The translations under genes were made by a program, and so were the position numbers. A DNA stretch of 64,000 bases. Origin: Zoogloea sp. GTDB taxonomy: Bacteria; Pseudomonadota; Gammaproteobacteria; Burkholderiales; Rhodocyclaceae. Numbering within the stretch: position 1 is the first letter of the stretch; each line of letters starts with the position of its first letter. The stretch lies in NCBI RefSeq assembly GCF_030157465.1, contig NZ_JAOAUU010000136.1, forward strand, positions 1 to 64,000. The letters are read 5' to 3'. The notes below the pieces were generated by a model that had not been told where the DNA came from, did no database searches, and was given only the letters and a program-made list of their open reading frames with translations. This document shows positions 37,447 through 48,671 of this stretch, one piece after another.

Positions 37447-38232
37447 ATGCACAAGACCATCGTCGCTTCTGCCCTGATTGCCGCTTCCATGCTGCCCAGC
37501 CTTGCCTCTGCCCAGGCCGCTGCGCCCGCCGAAACGCCGGAGTACACCGTCGCCGGCAACATGACGCTGATTAACGACTATCGGTTCCGGGGTATCACCC
37601 AGACCATGAAGAAGCCTGCGCTGCAGGGTGGTTTTGACTTCACCCATGCCAGCGGCTTCTACCTGGGTAACTGGAACTCCAACGTTTCCGAATATGCCGG
37701 CTTCCCCGGCGGCAATCTGGAAATGGATTTCTACGGCGGCTACAAGACCAGCTTTGGTGACTTCGGCCTGGACGTCGGTGCCATCTATTACTACTACCCG
37801 GGCTCCAAGGTCGGTGGTACCGGCAGCGCTGTCGACAACAAGGAAATCTACATCGGTGGTTCCTGGAAGTTCCTGTCAGCCAAGTACTACTACTCCGTCG
37901 GTGACTACTTCTCCGACAAGGGCGACAACAACAAGGGTACCGACGGTACCGGCTACCTTGATCTGTCCGCCGCCTACGATCTGGGCAACGGCTGGGGCGT
38001 CAATGGGCACGTCGGTCAGCTGTCCTACAAAGGCCGCGACAAGGCCGACTACACCGACTGGAAGCTGGGTGTGACCAAGGGCGTGAAGGGTTATGTCTTC
38101 GGCCTCGCCTACCTGGGGACGAACGCCCGCGACAAGGCCGGTGACTGGTATTCCTACACCAACGCCTCGACCGGCAAAGCTGTAGCCGGCGGTGCCGACA
38201 CCGTGCTGGTCTCGGTTTCCAAGACGTTCTAA
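37447..38232 (+). CDS. TorF-family outer membrane protein
   Basis: 261 residues. Signal peptide ending ASAQA (about 23). The mature protein alternates aromatic beta strands (MTLINDYRFRGITQT, HASGFYLGNWNSNVS, LEMDFYGGYKTSF) and ends in a C-terminal Phe (VSKTF), the outer-membrane insertion signal. DYRFRGITQT is the mark of the TorF putative porin family. It is first in the sigma-54 operon with glnK and amtB, so it may help ammonium or other nitrogen compounds cross the outer membrane; this is inference. CAGGAG precedes the ATG. Confidence 0.9.
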   Translation: MHKTIVASALIAASMLPSLASAQAAAPAETPEYTVAGNMTLINDYRFRGITQTMKKPALQGGFDFTHASGFYLGNWNSNVSEYAGFPGGNLEMDFYGGYKTSFGDFGLDVGAIYYYYPGSKVGGTGSAVDNKEIYIGGSWKFLSAKYYYSVGDYFSDKGDNNKGTDGTGYLDLSAAYDLGNGWGVNGHVGQLSYKGRDKADYTDWKLGVTKGVKGYVFGLAYLGTNARDKAGDWYSYTNASTGKAVAGGADTVLVSVSKTF

Positions 38233-38622
<390 letters not shown>

Positions 38623-38637
38623 AGGGAGCGTGAAATC

Positions 38638-40158
38638 ATGAAAAAGCTAATCGCAGCCCTGTTGGCCTCCGTGGCCCTGGGTTTCGCGGGGGGCGCCATC
38701 GCCGAGGACAAGCCGGAAGCTCCGGTTGCCGTCGTCGCAGCGCCCGCCGTAAGCGCTCCGGCTGAGGTCAAGGTCGAAGCTCCCGTGGCGGCCCCCGCCG
38801 CTGCCGTGGCCGCCGTTGCCGCGCCGGCCGAAGCCGCTCCGGCGCCGGTCCCCAACAAGGGCGACAACGCCTGGCTGATGGTGTCCACCGCCTTCGTCAT
38901 CCTGATGTGTATTCCCGGCCTGGCGCTGTTCTACGGCGGCCTGGTCCGCGCCAAGAACATGCTGTCGGTGTTGTTGCAGGTTTTTGCGGTGTTTTCGCTG
39001 ATCAGCGTGCTGTGGGTGCTCTACGGCTACTCCATCGCCTTCACCGAGGGCAGCGCCTTCTTCGGCGGTCTCGACAAGGTTTTCCTGAAGGGCATCACGC
39101 CGGATTCGGTTGCCGCCACCTTCTCCAAGGGTGTGGTGATCTCCGAGTTCATCTACGTGGCCTTCCAGGGCGCCTTCGCGGCGATCACCGTGGCCCTGAT
39201 CCTCGGCGCCTTCGCCGAGCGCATCAAGTTCTCGGCGGTGCTGCTGTTCGCGGTGATCTGGTTCACCTTCAGCTACCTGCCGATCGCTCACATGGTCTGG
39301 TACTGGGCTGGCCCGGATGCCTACACCTCCGCGGAAGCGGCCGATGCCGCCAACGCGACGGCCGGCTTCCTGTTCCAGAAGGGCGCCCTCGACTTCGCCG
39401 GTGGCACCGTGGTGCACATCAACGCCGCCGTTGCCGGCCTGGTCGGTGCCTTCATGGTTGGCAAGCGGGTGGGCTACGGTCGCGAATCCTTCGCACCGCA
39501 CAGCCTTACCCTGACCATCGTCGGCGCAGCCCTGCTGTGGGTGGGCTGGTTCGGCTTCAACGCCGGCTCGGCACTCGAAGCCAACGGCGTTGCCGCCCTG
39601 GCCTTCGTGAATACCTGGGTGGCTACCGCTGCCGCAGCCTTCTCGTGGATGATGGCCGAATGGATCATCAAGGGTAAGCCGTCCGGCCTGGGTGCAGCGT
39701 CCGGTGCAGTGGCAGGCCTTGTTGCGATCACCCCGGCAGCCGGTTTCGTCGGTGTGGCTGGTGCGGTGGCGATGGGCCTGCTGGCCGGCGCCATCTGCCT
39801 GTGGGGTGTGAATGGCCTCAAGCGCATGCTGGGTGCCGATGACTCCCTCGACGTGTTCGGCGTGCATGGCGTCGGCGGCATCCTCGGTGCCATCCTGACC
39901 GGCGTGTTCGCGGCGCCCAGCCTCGGCGGCTCCGGCATCTGGGACTACGTGGCCAACAAGGCGGTCGATGCCTACTCGATCGGCGACCAGGTCATCGTCC
40001 AGGCTACCGCCGTCGGCATCACCATCGTGTGGTCCGCCGTGGTTGCCTTCATCGCCTACAAGCTGGTCGACATGTTCATCGGCCTGCGGGTGCCGGAAGA
40101 TGAAGAGCGCGAAGGCCTCGACATCACCTCCCACGGCGAAAGCGCCTACCACCAGTAA
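38638..40158 (+). CDS. amtB: Ammonium transporter AmtB with long N-terminal extension
   Basis: 506 residues, about 80 more than E. coli AmtB. After a signal peptide (to about GGAIAED) there is an Ala/Pro/Val-rich tail (about 25-75) before the first transmembrane helix NAWLMVSTAFVILMCIPGLALFYGGLVRAKN. Eleven helices follow, with the paired pore His in helices 5 and 10: AHMVWYW region / VVHINAAVAG and FGVHGVGGILGA. The C-terminus GLRVPEDEEREGLDITSHGESAYH is the conserved tail that binds GlnK. The start has GGGAGCG upstream. The extension would lie in the periplasm. Confidence 0.95.
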   Translation: MKKLIAALLASVALGFAGGAIAEDKPEAPVAVVAAPAVSAPAEVKVEAPVAAPAAAVAAVAAPAEAAPAPVPNKGDNAWLMVSTAFVILMCIPGLALFYGGLVRAKNMLSVLLQVFAVFSLISVLWVLYGYSIAFTEGSAFFGGLDKVFLKGITPDSVAATFSKGVVISEFIYVAFQGAFAAITVALILGAFAERIKFSAVLLFAVIWFTFSYLPIAHMVWYWAGPDAYTSAEAADAANATAGFLFQKGALDFAGGTVVHINAAVAGLVGAFMVGKRVGYGRESFAPHSLTLTIVGAALLWVGWFGFNAGSALEANGVAALAFVNTWVATAAAAFSWMMAEWIIKGKPSGLGAASGAVAGLVAITPAAGFVGVAGAVAMGLLAGAICLWGVNGLKRMLGADDSLDVFGVHGVGGILGAILTGVFAAPSLGGSGIWDYVANKAVDAYSIGDQVIVQATAVGITIVWSAVVAFIAYKLVDMFIGLRVPEDEEREGLDITSHGESAYHQ

Positions 40159-40182
40159 TCCTGGCGGGGCTTTCTCCTGAAG

Positions 40183-40218
40183 CAGAAACGGGCGCCGTGA
40201 AGCGCCCGTTTCTGTTTT
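40183..40218 (+). terminator. Intrinsic terminator of the torF-glnK-amtB operon
   Basis: CAGAAACGGGCGC (40183-40195) pairs perfectly with GCGCCCGTTTCTG (40202-40214) around a 6-nt loop, followed by TTTT. It lies 24 bases behind the amtB stop. Confidence 0.92.
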
Positions 40219-40396
40219 GGGGGCCGCCTCCGGCAAACATTTCGGGTGGATCGGGTTTGCGTTGCGGTGCCGGACGCGGGGTGTTCGAGCCCTTGCCGCC
40301 GGGCTGCTTTAAACCCTGCCGGCAGGCGGGGTTTTCCTTCCTCCGGTCGACAAGCGTATATTCGCCCCTCCGCCCACGGCACCCTTTGTCCGACGC

Positions 40397-41512
40397 ATGT
40401 CACTCCCCAGCTTCAATCCCGCCGACTACCCCGCCCAGCTCGCCGAAAAGGTGGTGCGCTACAAGCGCGATTTCGCCGCCTTCGATTTGCCCGAGCCGGC
40501 TGTTTTCGAATCGACGCCGCTCAATTACCGCCTGCGCGCCGAGTTCCGCATGTGGCACGAGGGCGACCGGGTGGATTACGCGATGTTCGACCCCGCGGAC
40601 CCCAAGCGTGCCATCACCCTCGAGGATTTTCCGCCCGCCGCCGCCCCCATCGCCGCCGCCATGCCGCGCCTGCGCGCCGGGCTCATGGCCAGCGAGGCGC
40701 TCAAGCGCAAGCTTTTTCAGGTGGATTTTCTGGCCACCCTGAGCGGCGAGCTGATGATCACCCTGATCTATCACCGCCCCCTCGACGACGCCTGGCAGGC
40801 TGCCGCCGCCACGCTTGCCGCCGACCTGGGCGTGCAGCTCATCGGGCGCAGCCGCAAGCAGAAGATCGTGATCGGCCGCGACTGGCTGCTGGAAGAGTTC
40901 GAACTCAACGGCCGCCGCCTGCGCTACAAGCAGATCGAAAACAGCTTCAGCCAGCCCAACGGCGGCGTAAACCGCAAGATGCTGGGCTGGGCCTGCAGCC
41001 AGGCCGCCGGTATCGGTGGCGACCTGCTGGAGCTTTACTGCGGCAACGGCAATTTCACCATGGCGCTGGCGCCGCAGTTTGGCCGCGTGCTGGCCACCGA
41101 AGTCAGCAAACCCTCGGTGGCCGCTGCCGAGTTCAGCCTCGAAGCCAACGCCATCGACAACGTGACGATGGTGCGCATGTCGTCCGACGAAATCAGTGAC
41201 GCGCTCGCCGGCGGCCGTGAATACTCGCGCATGCGGGACGTGGATCTCGCCGGCTACGCCTTCACGACGCTGTTCGTCGATCCGCCCAGAAGCGGCCTCG
41301 ACCCCCGCACCGTCGAGCTTGCCCGCGGCTTTGACAACATCCTGTACATCTCCTGCAACCCCCTCACGCTGCAGGAAAACGTCGCCGCGCTGTTCGATAC
41401 CCACCGGATCGCCGCCGCCGCGGCCTTCGACCAGTTTCCCTATACCCATCACCTCGAGTGCGGCCTGCTGCTGCAAAAACGCACCGCCAACGCTACCCAG
41501 GAGTCAGCATGA
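40397..41512 (+). CDS. trmA: tRNA (uracil-5-)-methyltransferase TrmA
   Basis: 371 residues, the family's length. It makes m5U54 in the T-loop of tRNAs with SAM. Motifs: SAM site [16 protein letters not shown] (about 214-229), DPPRSGLD, the nucleophile Cys in ILYISCNP and the general base Glu in [10 protein letters not shown] near the C-terminus. The N-terminal half has the RNA-binding RRM-like domain ([16 protein letters not shown]). Its stop overlaps the ATG of yjdM. Confidence 0.96.
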   Translation: MSLPSFNPADYPAQLAEKVVRYKRDFAAFDLPEPAVFESTPLNYRLRAEFRMWHEGDRVDYAMFDPADPKRAITLEDFPPAAAPIAAAMPRLRAGLMASEALKRKLFQVDFLATLSGELMITLIYHRPLDDAWQAAAATLAADLGVQLIGRSRKQKIVIGRDWLLEEFELNGRRLRYKQIENSFSQPNGGVNRKMLGWACSQAAGIGGDLLELYCGNGNFTMALAPQFGRVLATEVSKPSVAAAEFSLEANAIDNVTMVRMSSDEISDALAGGREYSRMRDVDLAGYAFTTLFVDPPRSGLDPRTVELARGFDNILYISCNPLTLQENVAALFDTHRIAAAAAFDQFPYTHHLECGLLLQKRTANATQESA

Positions 41513-41838
41513 GTTTGCCCAAGTGCCCCCAGTGTTCGTCCGAATACACCTATGAAGACGGCGACAACTACGTTTGCCCCGAATGCGCCCACGAGTGGCC
41601 GAAAGTCGCCGCGGTCGAAGCGCAGAAGGTTGTGCGCGATTCCAACGGCAACGTGCTGCAGGACGGCGACAGCGTCACCGTCATCAAGGATCTGAAGGTC
41701 AAGGGCTCGTCGTCGGTGGTCAAGGTCGGCACCAAGGTCAAGAACATCCGCATCGTCGAAGGCGACCACGACATCGACTGCAAGATCGAAGGCTTCGGCG
41801 CCATGCAGCTGAAGTCGGAGTTCGTGAAAAAGGCCTGA
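41509..41838 (+). CDS. yjdM: Zinc-ribbon protein YjdM (PhnA family)
   Basis: 109 residues, close in length to E. coli YjdM. The N-terminal zinc ribbon has [21 protein letters not shown] (CxxC-N14-CxxC), and the C-terminal domain [42 protein letters not shown] is characteristic. Once called PhnA by error; it is not part of phosphonate use in this context and its function is uncertain. ATG 41509 overlaps the trmA stop, so the two genes are probably coupled. Confidence 0.95.
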   Translation: MSLPKCPQCSSEYTYEDGDNYVCPECAHEWPKVAAVEAQKVVRDSNGNVLQDGDSVTVIKDLKVKGSSSVVKVGTKVKNIRIVEGDHDIDCKIEGFGAMQLKSEFVKKA

Positions 41839-41846
41839 GGGCCGCG

Positions 41847-42863
41847 ATGGGCTTTTTCGACTGGTTGCTCGGCTCGGGCGGCGAAGTCTGCCCCGGCAAC
41901 GAACGGCTCGCAGGCGCGGTCGAGCGGGTCATCGACGCCACCGACCCGCGCCTCAGGCTGCTCGGCAATGCTCGCGAGCGCTTGTGCCCTGCGGTGACCC
42001 GTGCGCTCGATTACGCCGACCGGGTGGCGGCCAGCCTTCCGCCCTGCATCGAGACCAGCCCGCAAAACTGGGCCCAAAGCCCGGTGCTGCGGGCTTTTTT
42101 CGTCCGCCCGCCGGACGTGGCCGAGGCGCTGGCCGGCAGCCGCGACCTGCATGATTTTCTGGCCTCCACGGCCGGCACGGGGCTTGCCCGGGTGTGCTGC
42201 GTGGTGGCCGCGACACGCAGCGAACAAACCGTGCTCGGCGCCGCGCTGGAAGGCGAAATCCTGCGCCACGATGTCGAGCAGAAAACCGTCAGTTTCCGGC
42301 ACTTCCGGCTGTTCGGCTTTGCCGCCACCGAAGACGCGCTGCGCCGGCGCATTGCCGACATTGTTCTTGAAGGGCTGGTGATTGCCGCGCTGCGTGAAGT
42401 TGCCGTGCGCCAGCAGCAGGGCGAGCGCCTGGTTTTCTCGCAACGCTTGCTGGCCGGCCGCCTGCAGCTGCTGGAGCAGAGCCGTGCCGGCCTGGACGCG
42501 CTGGAGTGCGATACCTACCACGGCCGCGATATCGACCGCCTGCGCGGCCAGCTCGACGCCAATGCGGCCGAACTCCACGCGCTCGAATCGGCCGGCAAGG
42601 GCCTCGAGGCCACGCTGGCCGGCATCATCCGAACCCTGGATGACGCCGAATCGGTCATCCACGCCGAGCCGCTGGCGTTTTATCTGGATGCGATGAACAT
42701 CCTGGTGCCGCCGGATCGCCCGGGCGCGGCCGAGGTTCCGCTTCTCGAATTTTCCACCGCCACGCCGGGCTCGTCGCGCCGTGTCGCCTTCCTGGCTGCA
42801 GTTCCGCGTGACGCGGTGGCCGAGCGCAAGATGGACTTGAGCGCGGGCATGCGGATGCTGTAG
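41847..42863 (+). CDS. Conserved hypothetical cytoplasmic protein
   Basis: 338 residues, soluble, mostly helical. MGFFDWLLGSGGEV at the start, PPCIETSPQNWAQSPVLRAFFV and a central QGERLVFSQRLLAGRLQLLEQSRAGLDAL look like a structured but unnamed family. The C-terminal half contains a long amphipathic helix with Leu/Ala/Glu heptads (about 195-255), so it may oligomerise. It starts 8 bases after yjdM's stop and ends in a shared terminator, so it is the last gene of a trmA-yjdM unit. No function can be assigned. Confidence 0.8.
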   Translation: MGFFDWLLGSGGEVCPGNERLAGAVERVIDATDPRLRLLGNARERLCPAVTRALDYADRVAASLPPCIETSPQNWAQSPVLRAFFVRPPDVAEALAGSRDLHDFLASTAGTGLARVCCVVAATRSEQTVLGAALEGEILRHDVEQKTVSFRHFRLFGFAATEDALRRRIADIVLEGLVIAALREVAVRQQQGERLVFSQRLLAGRLQLLEQSRAGLDALECDTYHGRDIDRLRGQLDANAAELHALESAGKGLEATLAGIIRTLDDAESVIHAEPLAFYLDAMNILVPPDRPGAAEVPLLEFSTATPGSSRRVAFLAAVPRDAVAERKMDLSAGMRML

Positions 42864-42899
42864 CGCCGCGGTGCGCCAGCGGGGCGATCCAGAACGAAA

Positions 42900-42922
42900 A
42901 AAACCGGCGCGAGGCCGGTTTT
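42900..42922. terminator. Bidirectional terminator between convergent genes
   Basis: AAAACCGGC (42900-42908) and GCCGGTTTT (42914-42922) form a 9-bp stem with A/T flanks on both sides (AAAA before, TTTCTTTT after), so it can end both the trmA unit and the PEP-CTERM gene. Confidence 0.88.
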
Positions 42923-42944
42923 TCTTTTGCTGCGCAGCGGGCGA

Positions 42945-43751
42945 TCAGGCGTGCTTGCGACGACGGGCGCCCAGCAGGCCGGCCATGCCCAGGCCGAGCA
43001 GGGTGAGGCTGGCGGGTTCCGGCACGGCGCTCCGGGCGGCGTCGAAGTTGGCGATCAGGCTGACCTGGGTGGCGGACAGGCCGGTCCAGTAGGCGCTCGG
43101 GTCGGCGATCAGGGCCTGGCCCAGCGCGGTGGCGCTGGCCACCGAGGCGGTCGGATCGTAGTTGGTGGCGATGTCGTCCGGGCGCACCAGGATCGCAAAG
43201 TGGGCGACGGAGATCGACTGGCCGGCGGCGAGGTTCAGGGTGATGTAGTTGTTGTATTCGCCCGGGGTGATGGCCGCCGAGGTGTTGGCCAGCGTCCAGG
43301 CGTTGTTGCCGTTGATCAGGGCCAGCACCGGATCGTAGGTTTGGCCGGAGCGGCTTTCGTGGCTCACCTTGAGGAAGCCGGTGTTGGTCGTCACGGCTTC
43401 CCCGCCGTCGGAGCCGAGGTTGCCGTAGAAGCGGGCCTGGCCGGAGAGGGCGGCACTGGTGCTGTTGGTGAAGGTGTCGACCCAGCGGTAGGTGTTGGAG
43501 CCGGCAAGCAGCTGGACCTGGCGCTGGAGGGTTACGCCGGCGGGCAGCCCGAAGGGGTAGTAGCCGAAGCCGTCGAAGGCATCAAAGCCGCCGTCCCCAA
43601 CGTAGCCGAGGGACTGATCGGAGCCGGCGTAGCTGCTGCCGCCGACGTAGATGTCCGCGGTGGCGACAAAAGGAGCGGCGTTGGCGGACAGGGATGCGAG
43701 CCCGAGCAGGCCGGCGACGATGGCGGAAAGGCTGAATTTCTTGGCGTTCAT
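42945..43751 (-). CDS. PEP-CTERM protein under a sigma-54 promoter
   Basis: 268 residues. Signal peptide to about SANAAP (residue 26). The mature part is beta-rich (ADIYVGGSSYAGSDQSLGYVGDGGF) with no enzymatic motif. The C-terminus is a clear PEP-CTERM: VPEPASLTLLGLGMAGLLGARRRKHA. It should be sorted by an exosortase that is not in this window. The ATG at 43751 is preceded on the minus strand by a weak Shine-Dalgarno and, 60 bases upstream, by a near-perfect -24/-12 box. Confidence 0.92.
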   Translation of the reverse strand: MNAKKFSLSAIVAGLLGLASLSANAAPFVATADIYVGGSSYAGSDQSLGYVGDGGFDAFDGFGYYPFGLPAGVTLQRQVQLLAGSNTYRWVDTFTNSTSAALSGQARFYGNLGSDGGEAVTTNTGFLKVSHESRSGQTYDPVLALINGNNAWTLANTSAAITPGEYNNYITLNLAAGQSISVAHFAILVRPDDIATNYDPTASVASATALGQALIADPSAYWTGLSATQVSLIANFDAARSAVPEPASLTLLGLGMAGLLGARRRKHA

Positions 43752-43810
43752 GTTTTTGCGTTCGGTCAGGAAGGTTGGAAGGGCGGAATCAACTGTCTTG
43801 ACAGGCTTAA

Positions 43811-43826
43811 AGCAAAGCCTGTGCCA
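43811..43826 (-). promoter_or_regulatory. Sigma-54 promoter of the PEP-CTERM gene
   Basis: On the minus strand, TGGCACAGGCTTTGCT matches TGGCAC-N5-TTGCW exactly. The predicted start is near 43800 and the leader about 50 bases. PEP-CTERM genes in related bacteria are known to be controlled by a PrsK/PrsR two-component system with RpoN, so this gene likely belongs to that regulon. Confidence 0.92.
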
Positions 43827-43859
43827 AGTTGTTAAAAATGGAAAACTTCCTTTTCCAAC

Positions 43860-44213
43860 AAGGGCTTGGATTTTTATGAAAACCGATTTTTGCGAATTTG
43901 AAGAATTTTGTAAAAAGCATCGACTCGGATGCGACGCTGCGCCCGCGCCGACAACCGCACTGATTCCGCCCGCGCAGTGCGCTCGGTGCCCGCCCGCCGC
44001 GATAAAAACCGCACGCTGCGCCGTCGCGGGGGCGTGATGTGTTTGGCAGTCGGGTCGCCGGAAAAAAGCCCCCGCCTGGCTTCCTCCGGGGTGAGTGCCG
44101 GTATGCCGCTGGCGGCCAGGCTGCGGGCCATGAAAGTGTCGGAGGTTTTTACAGCGACATATTTCACGGCCATGTTTGATGCGGGCGTGCGTCGCGGCCC
44201 GTGGCGCGGACGT
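43860..44213. other. Gene-poor spacer
   Basis: About 350 bases between the PEP-CTERM promoter and the purU terminator. Two weak short reading frames exist (a Cys-rich 53-codon frame at 43877-44037 on plus and a 99-codon frame 43874-44173 on minus) without ribosome sites or recognisable families. I support no gene here. Confidence 0.5.
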
Positions 44214-44239
44214 AAAAAAACCGGCCCCGCGGGGCCGGT
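44214..44239 (-). terminator. Intrinsic terminator of purU
   Basis: A perfect 20-base palindrome at 44220-44239 (ACCGGCCCC-GC-GGGGCCGGT) followed on the minus strand by a run of U (44214-44219). It lies 26 bases after the purU stop. Confidence 0.9.
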
Positions 44240-44264
44240 CCGGATGGCGCCTTGCTGACGTGGT

Positions 44265-45140
44265 CTAGCGGAACACCACCGTCTTGTTGCCATGCACCAG
44301 CACCCGGTCTTCCAGGTGGTAGCGCAGGCCGCGGGCCAGCACCGCCTTTTCGATGTCCTTGCCGTAACGCACCATGTCCTCGACCGAGTCCGAGTGGTCG
44401 ATGCGGATCACGTCCTGCTCGATGATCGGGCCTTGGTCCAGGTGTTCGGTGACGTAGTGGCAGGTGGCGCCGATCAGCTTCACGCCGCGTTCGTAGGCCT
44501 GGTGGTAGGGCTTGGCGCCCACGAAGCTGGGCAGGAAGCTGTGGTGGATGTTGATGATCTTGCCGCGATTGGCGGCGCACAGCCCGGGCGACAGGATCTG
44601 CATGTAGCGCGCCAGCACCATGGTGTCGCCGTGCACTTCATTGAAGATGCGCTGGACTTCGCCATAGGCGCGATCCTTGTTGTCGGCAGTGACCGGCACA
44701 TGATGGAAGGGAATGCCGTGCCACTCGACGAAGCCGCGGAAGGTGTCGTGGTTCGAGATCACGCAGGGAATCTCGATGTCGAGTTCCTTCGACTGCCAGC
44801 GCGCGAGCAGGTCGTAGAGGCAGTGCTCCTGCTTGGATACCAGCACCACGACGCGCTTTTTGACCGCCGAATCGGTGATCTTCCAGTCCATCTCCAGTTC
44901 TTCGGCAATGGGGGCGAAGCGTTCGCGGAACTCGGTGAGCATGAAGGGCAGTGAGTCGGCCCGGATCTCGATGCGCATGAAGTAGCGCCCGCGCTTGTCG
45001 GCGTCTACCGCCGGTTCGGCGTGGAGGGCGGTTTCGAGAATCCAGCCCTTGTGTTCGGCGATGAAGCCCGAAACCTTGGCGACGATGCCCGTGCGGTCTG
45101 GGCAGGAGGCGGAGAGGGTGAAGAAGCGTTCGCGGTGCAT
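44265..45140 (-). CDS. purU: Formyltetrahydrofolate deformylase PurU
   Basis: 291 residues. An N-terminal ACT domain (LSASCPDRTGIVAKVSGFIAEH) is followed by the formyltransferase fold, with the catalytic triad in HDTFRG / NIHHSFLPSFVGAKPYHQAY / EHLDQGPIIEQD (Asn, His and Asp). It hydrolyses 10-formyl-THF to formate and THF, feeding PurT and balancing one-carbon units. The ATG at 45140 gives the usual MHRERFFTLSASCPD. ThrH is 68 bases upstream on the same strand. Confidence 0.96.
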   Translation of the reverse strand: MHRERFFTLSASCPDRTGIVAKVSGFIAEHKGWILETALHAEPAVDADKRGRYFMRIEIRADSLPFMLTEFRERFAPIAEELEMDWKITDSAVKKRVVVLVSKQEHCLYDLLARWQSKELDIEIPCVISNHDTFRGFVEWHGIPFHHVPVTADNKDRAYGEVQRIFNEVHGDTMVLARYMQILSPGLCAANRGKIINIHHSFLPSFVGAKPYHQAYERGVKLIGATCHYVTEHLDQGPIIEQDVIRIDHSDSVEDMVRYGKDIEKAVLARGLRYHLEDRVLVHGNKTVVFR

Positions 45141-45208
45141 GATGTGTGTCCCGCCAGCCCGCCGGCCCGTGATTCAGGGGCCGGGCCGCGGCCGGCGCTC
45201 AGGGGGGA

Positions 45209-45817
45209 TCAGATGCGGGCGGAGGCGGAGCGGATTTCGCGGGCCAGATCGGCGTATTCGCGAACCACCGGGAACTGCGGGAACTCGGCGATGACGTTGT
45301 CCGGGGCACGGAACAGGATGCCGGCGTGGGCTTCCTTGAGCATCGCGGTGTCGTTGTAGGAGTCGCCGGCGGCGATGGTCTTGAAGTTGATTTCCTTGAA
45401 GCGCTGGACGGCTTCCTTCTTCTGGTTGGGCATGCGCAGGTGGTAGTTCACCAGGTAGCCGTTGGCGTCGGCTTCGAGCTTGTGGCAGAACAGGGTGGGC
45501 ATGCCGAGCTGCTTCATCAGCGGCATGGCGAATTCGTAGAAGGTGTCGGACAGGATGATGACCTGGAAATCCTGGCGCAGGGCGTCGAGGAAATCCTTGG
45601 CGCCGGGCTCGGGGCCCATTTCGGAGATGACTTTCTGGATGTCCGGCAGGCCCAGCTTGTGCTCTTTGAGCAGATCGAGCCGGTACTTCATCAGTTTGTC
45701 GTAATCGGGCTCTTCGCGGGTGGTACGGCGCAGTTCGGGAATGCCGGTGCGCTCCGCGAATTCGATCCAGATTTCGGGGACGAGAACACCTTCGAGGTCG
45801 AGACAGACGAGTTGCAC
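45209..45817 (-). CDS. thrH: Phosphoserine phosphatase / homoserine phosphotransferase ThrH
   Basis: 202 residues, HAD superfamily. Nucleophile Asp in CLDLEGVLVPE (residues about 7-11), motif II Ser/Thr in VIILSDTFYEF, Lys in NQKKEAVQRF and motif III Asp in AAGDSYNDTAML. The sequence, with EGVLVPEIWIEFAERTGI, follows P. aeruginosa ThrH. It can dephosphorylate phosphoserine and transfer phosphate to homoserine, linking serine and threonine synthesis. Confidence 0.93.
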   Translation of the reverse strand: MQLVCLDLEGVLVPEIWIEFAERTGIPELRRTTREEPDYDKLMKYRLDLLKEHKLGLPDIQKVISEMGPEPGAKDFLDALRQDFQVIILSDTFYEFAMPLMKQLGMPTLFCHKLEADANGYLVNYHLRMPNQKKEAVQRFKEINFKTIAAGDSYNDTAMLKEAHAGILFRAPDNVIAEFPQFPVVREYADLAREIRSASARI

Positions 45818-45931
45818 GGCAAAAACTCCAGATTACGGCGGTTGATTTGGCGGAAGGCGGATTCTAGCAAAGAGACGCTGAGCGCTTATGCCGAATCCGT
45901 CGCGAATGGTGGCGGGGGCGGCGTGCTGGCC

Positions 45932-47842
<1,911 letters not shown>

Positions 47843-47918
47843 GGCAGCGGGAGGGGGCGGTAAGAGGGCGGAAAATCCGGTATTGTAAGCGGTCCCGTTG
47901 CCTCACGCCCTGCGTACC

Positions 47919-48590
47919 ATGCGCCTGCCCCGATTCGCCCGCCTGAGCGCCCTGTCGCTTGCCTTCCTGTTTAACGGTCTTGTGCTGGGAGCCGACGCTC
48001 CCGAGGCCGATCCGGCTGCCGAAATGGCCCGCGCCGCCACCATGCGTGACGAGGCTTCGGCCTTGCGGAGCACGGCGGAGGCCCGTTTTTCGGACGAGGA
48101 AATCGGCTGTTACGCGCGTTTTCTCGTCAATCGCTGCCTCGACAAGGCCCGCGAGCGGCGCGTCGTGGAGATTCGCAAGGCCCGTCAGCTGGATCTCGAG
48201 GCCGGTCGCATCGAGCTTGCCGACAAGAACCGCCGCTTTGCCGAACGTCAGGCCGAACAGGCCGAGGTGGCGCCGCAAAAAGCCATCGAGCGCTCCGAGC
48301 AGGAGGCCCGCAACCGGGCCGACAGCGAGACGCGCCTGCGCAACCTGTCGGAAAAGGACGCGGATCGCGTCAAGCGCGAGCAGGATGCGAAGTCCCGTGG
48401 GCTGATCGAAGCGGAAGAGCGTCACCGTCACGAGGCCGCCGAGGCGCAGCGTCGTGCCGACGAAGCCAGCGCGGCCGCCCAGCGCGCCGAGCAGGCCCGG
48501 AGCGACCGCGAAGACTACGAAGAGCGGGCACGCAAGGCGGCGGAAAAAAAGGTCGAGAAAGACCGCAAAGCCGCCGTCATCAAGCCTTGA
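47919..48590 (+). CDS. Exported coiled-coil protein, hypothetical
   Basis: 223 residues. Signal peptide (about 1-27, LALAFLFNGLVLGADA-like) and then a nearly continuous helical coiled coil rich in Ala, Arg, Glu and Asp (about 35-215). Two Cys lie at EIGCYARFLVNRCLDKARERR. This architecture is seen in periplasmic scaffold-like proteins, but no family is evident. The ATG at 47919 is chosen because the signal peptide starts there; the frame is open 21 bases further upstream. It converges on a PEP-CTERM gene with a shared palindromic terminator. Confidence 0.75.
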   Translation: MRLPRFARLSALSLAFLFNGLVLGADAPEADPAAEMARAATMRDEASALRSTAEARFSDEEIGCYARFLVNRCLDKARERRVVEIRKARQLDLEAGRIELADKNRRFAERQAEQAEVAPQKAIERSEQEARNRADSETRLRNLSEKDADRVKREQDAKSRGLIEAEERHRHEAAEAQRRADEASAAAQRAEQARSDREDYEERARKAAEKKVEKDRKAAVIKP

Positions 48591-48628
48591 GTGAGGCCTG
48601 ATCGGGGCATTCCGACCCGGCAACGAAA

Positions 48629-48650
48629 AAGGGCGCCCCGGGGCGCCCTT
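48629..48650. terminator. Bidirectional terminator
   Basis: A perfect 22-base palindrome with arms AAGGGCGCCCC and GGGGCGCCCTT. On the minus strand a run of U follows (48625-48630 are A on plus). It ends both the exported coiled-coil gene and the PEP-CTERM gene. Confidence 0.88.
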
Positions 48651-48671
48651 GCTCATTCAGCCTCGAGCGGA

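Noticed and set aside
43874-44173. Short frames in the spacer before purU (99 codons minus; 53 Cys-rich codons plus at 43877-44037)
   Set aside because: Neither has a ribosome site or recognisable family, and both overlap each other; coding cannot be supported.
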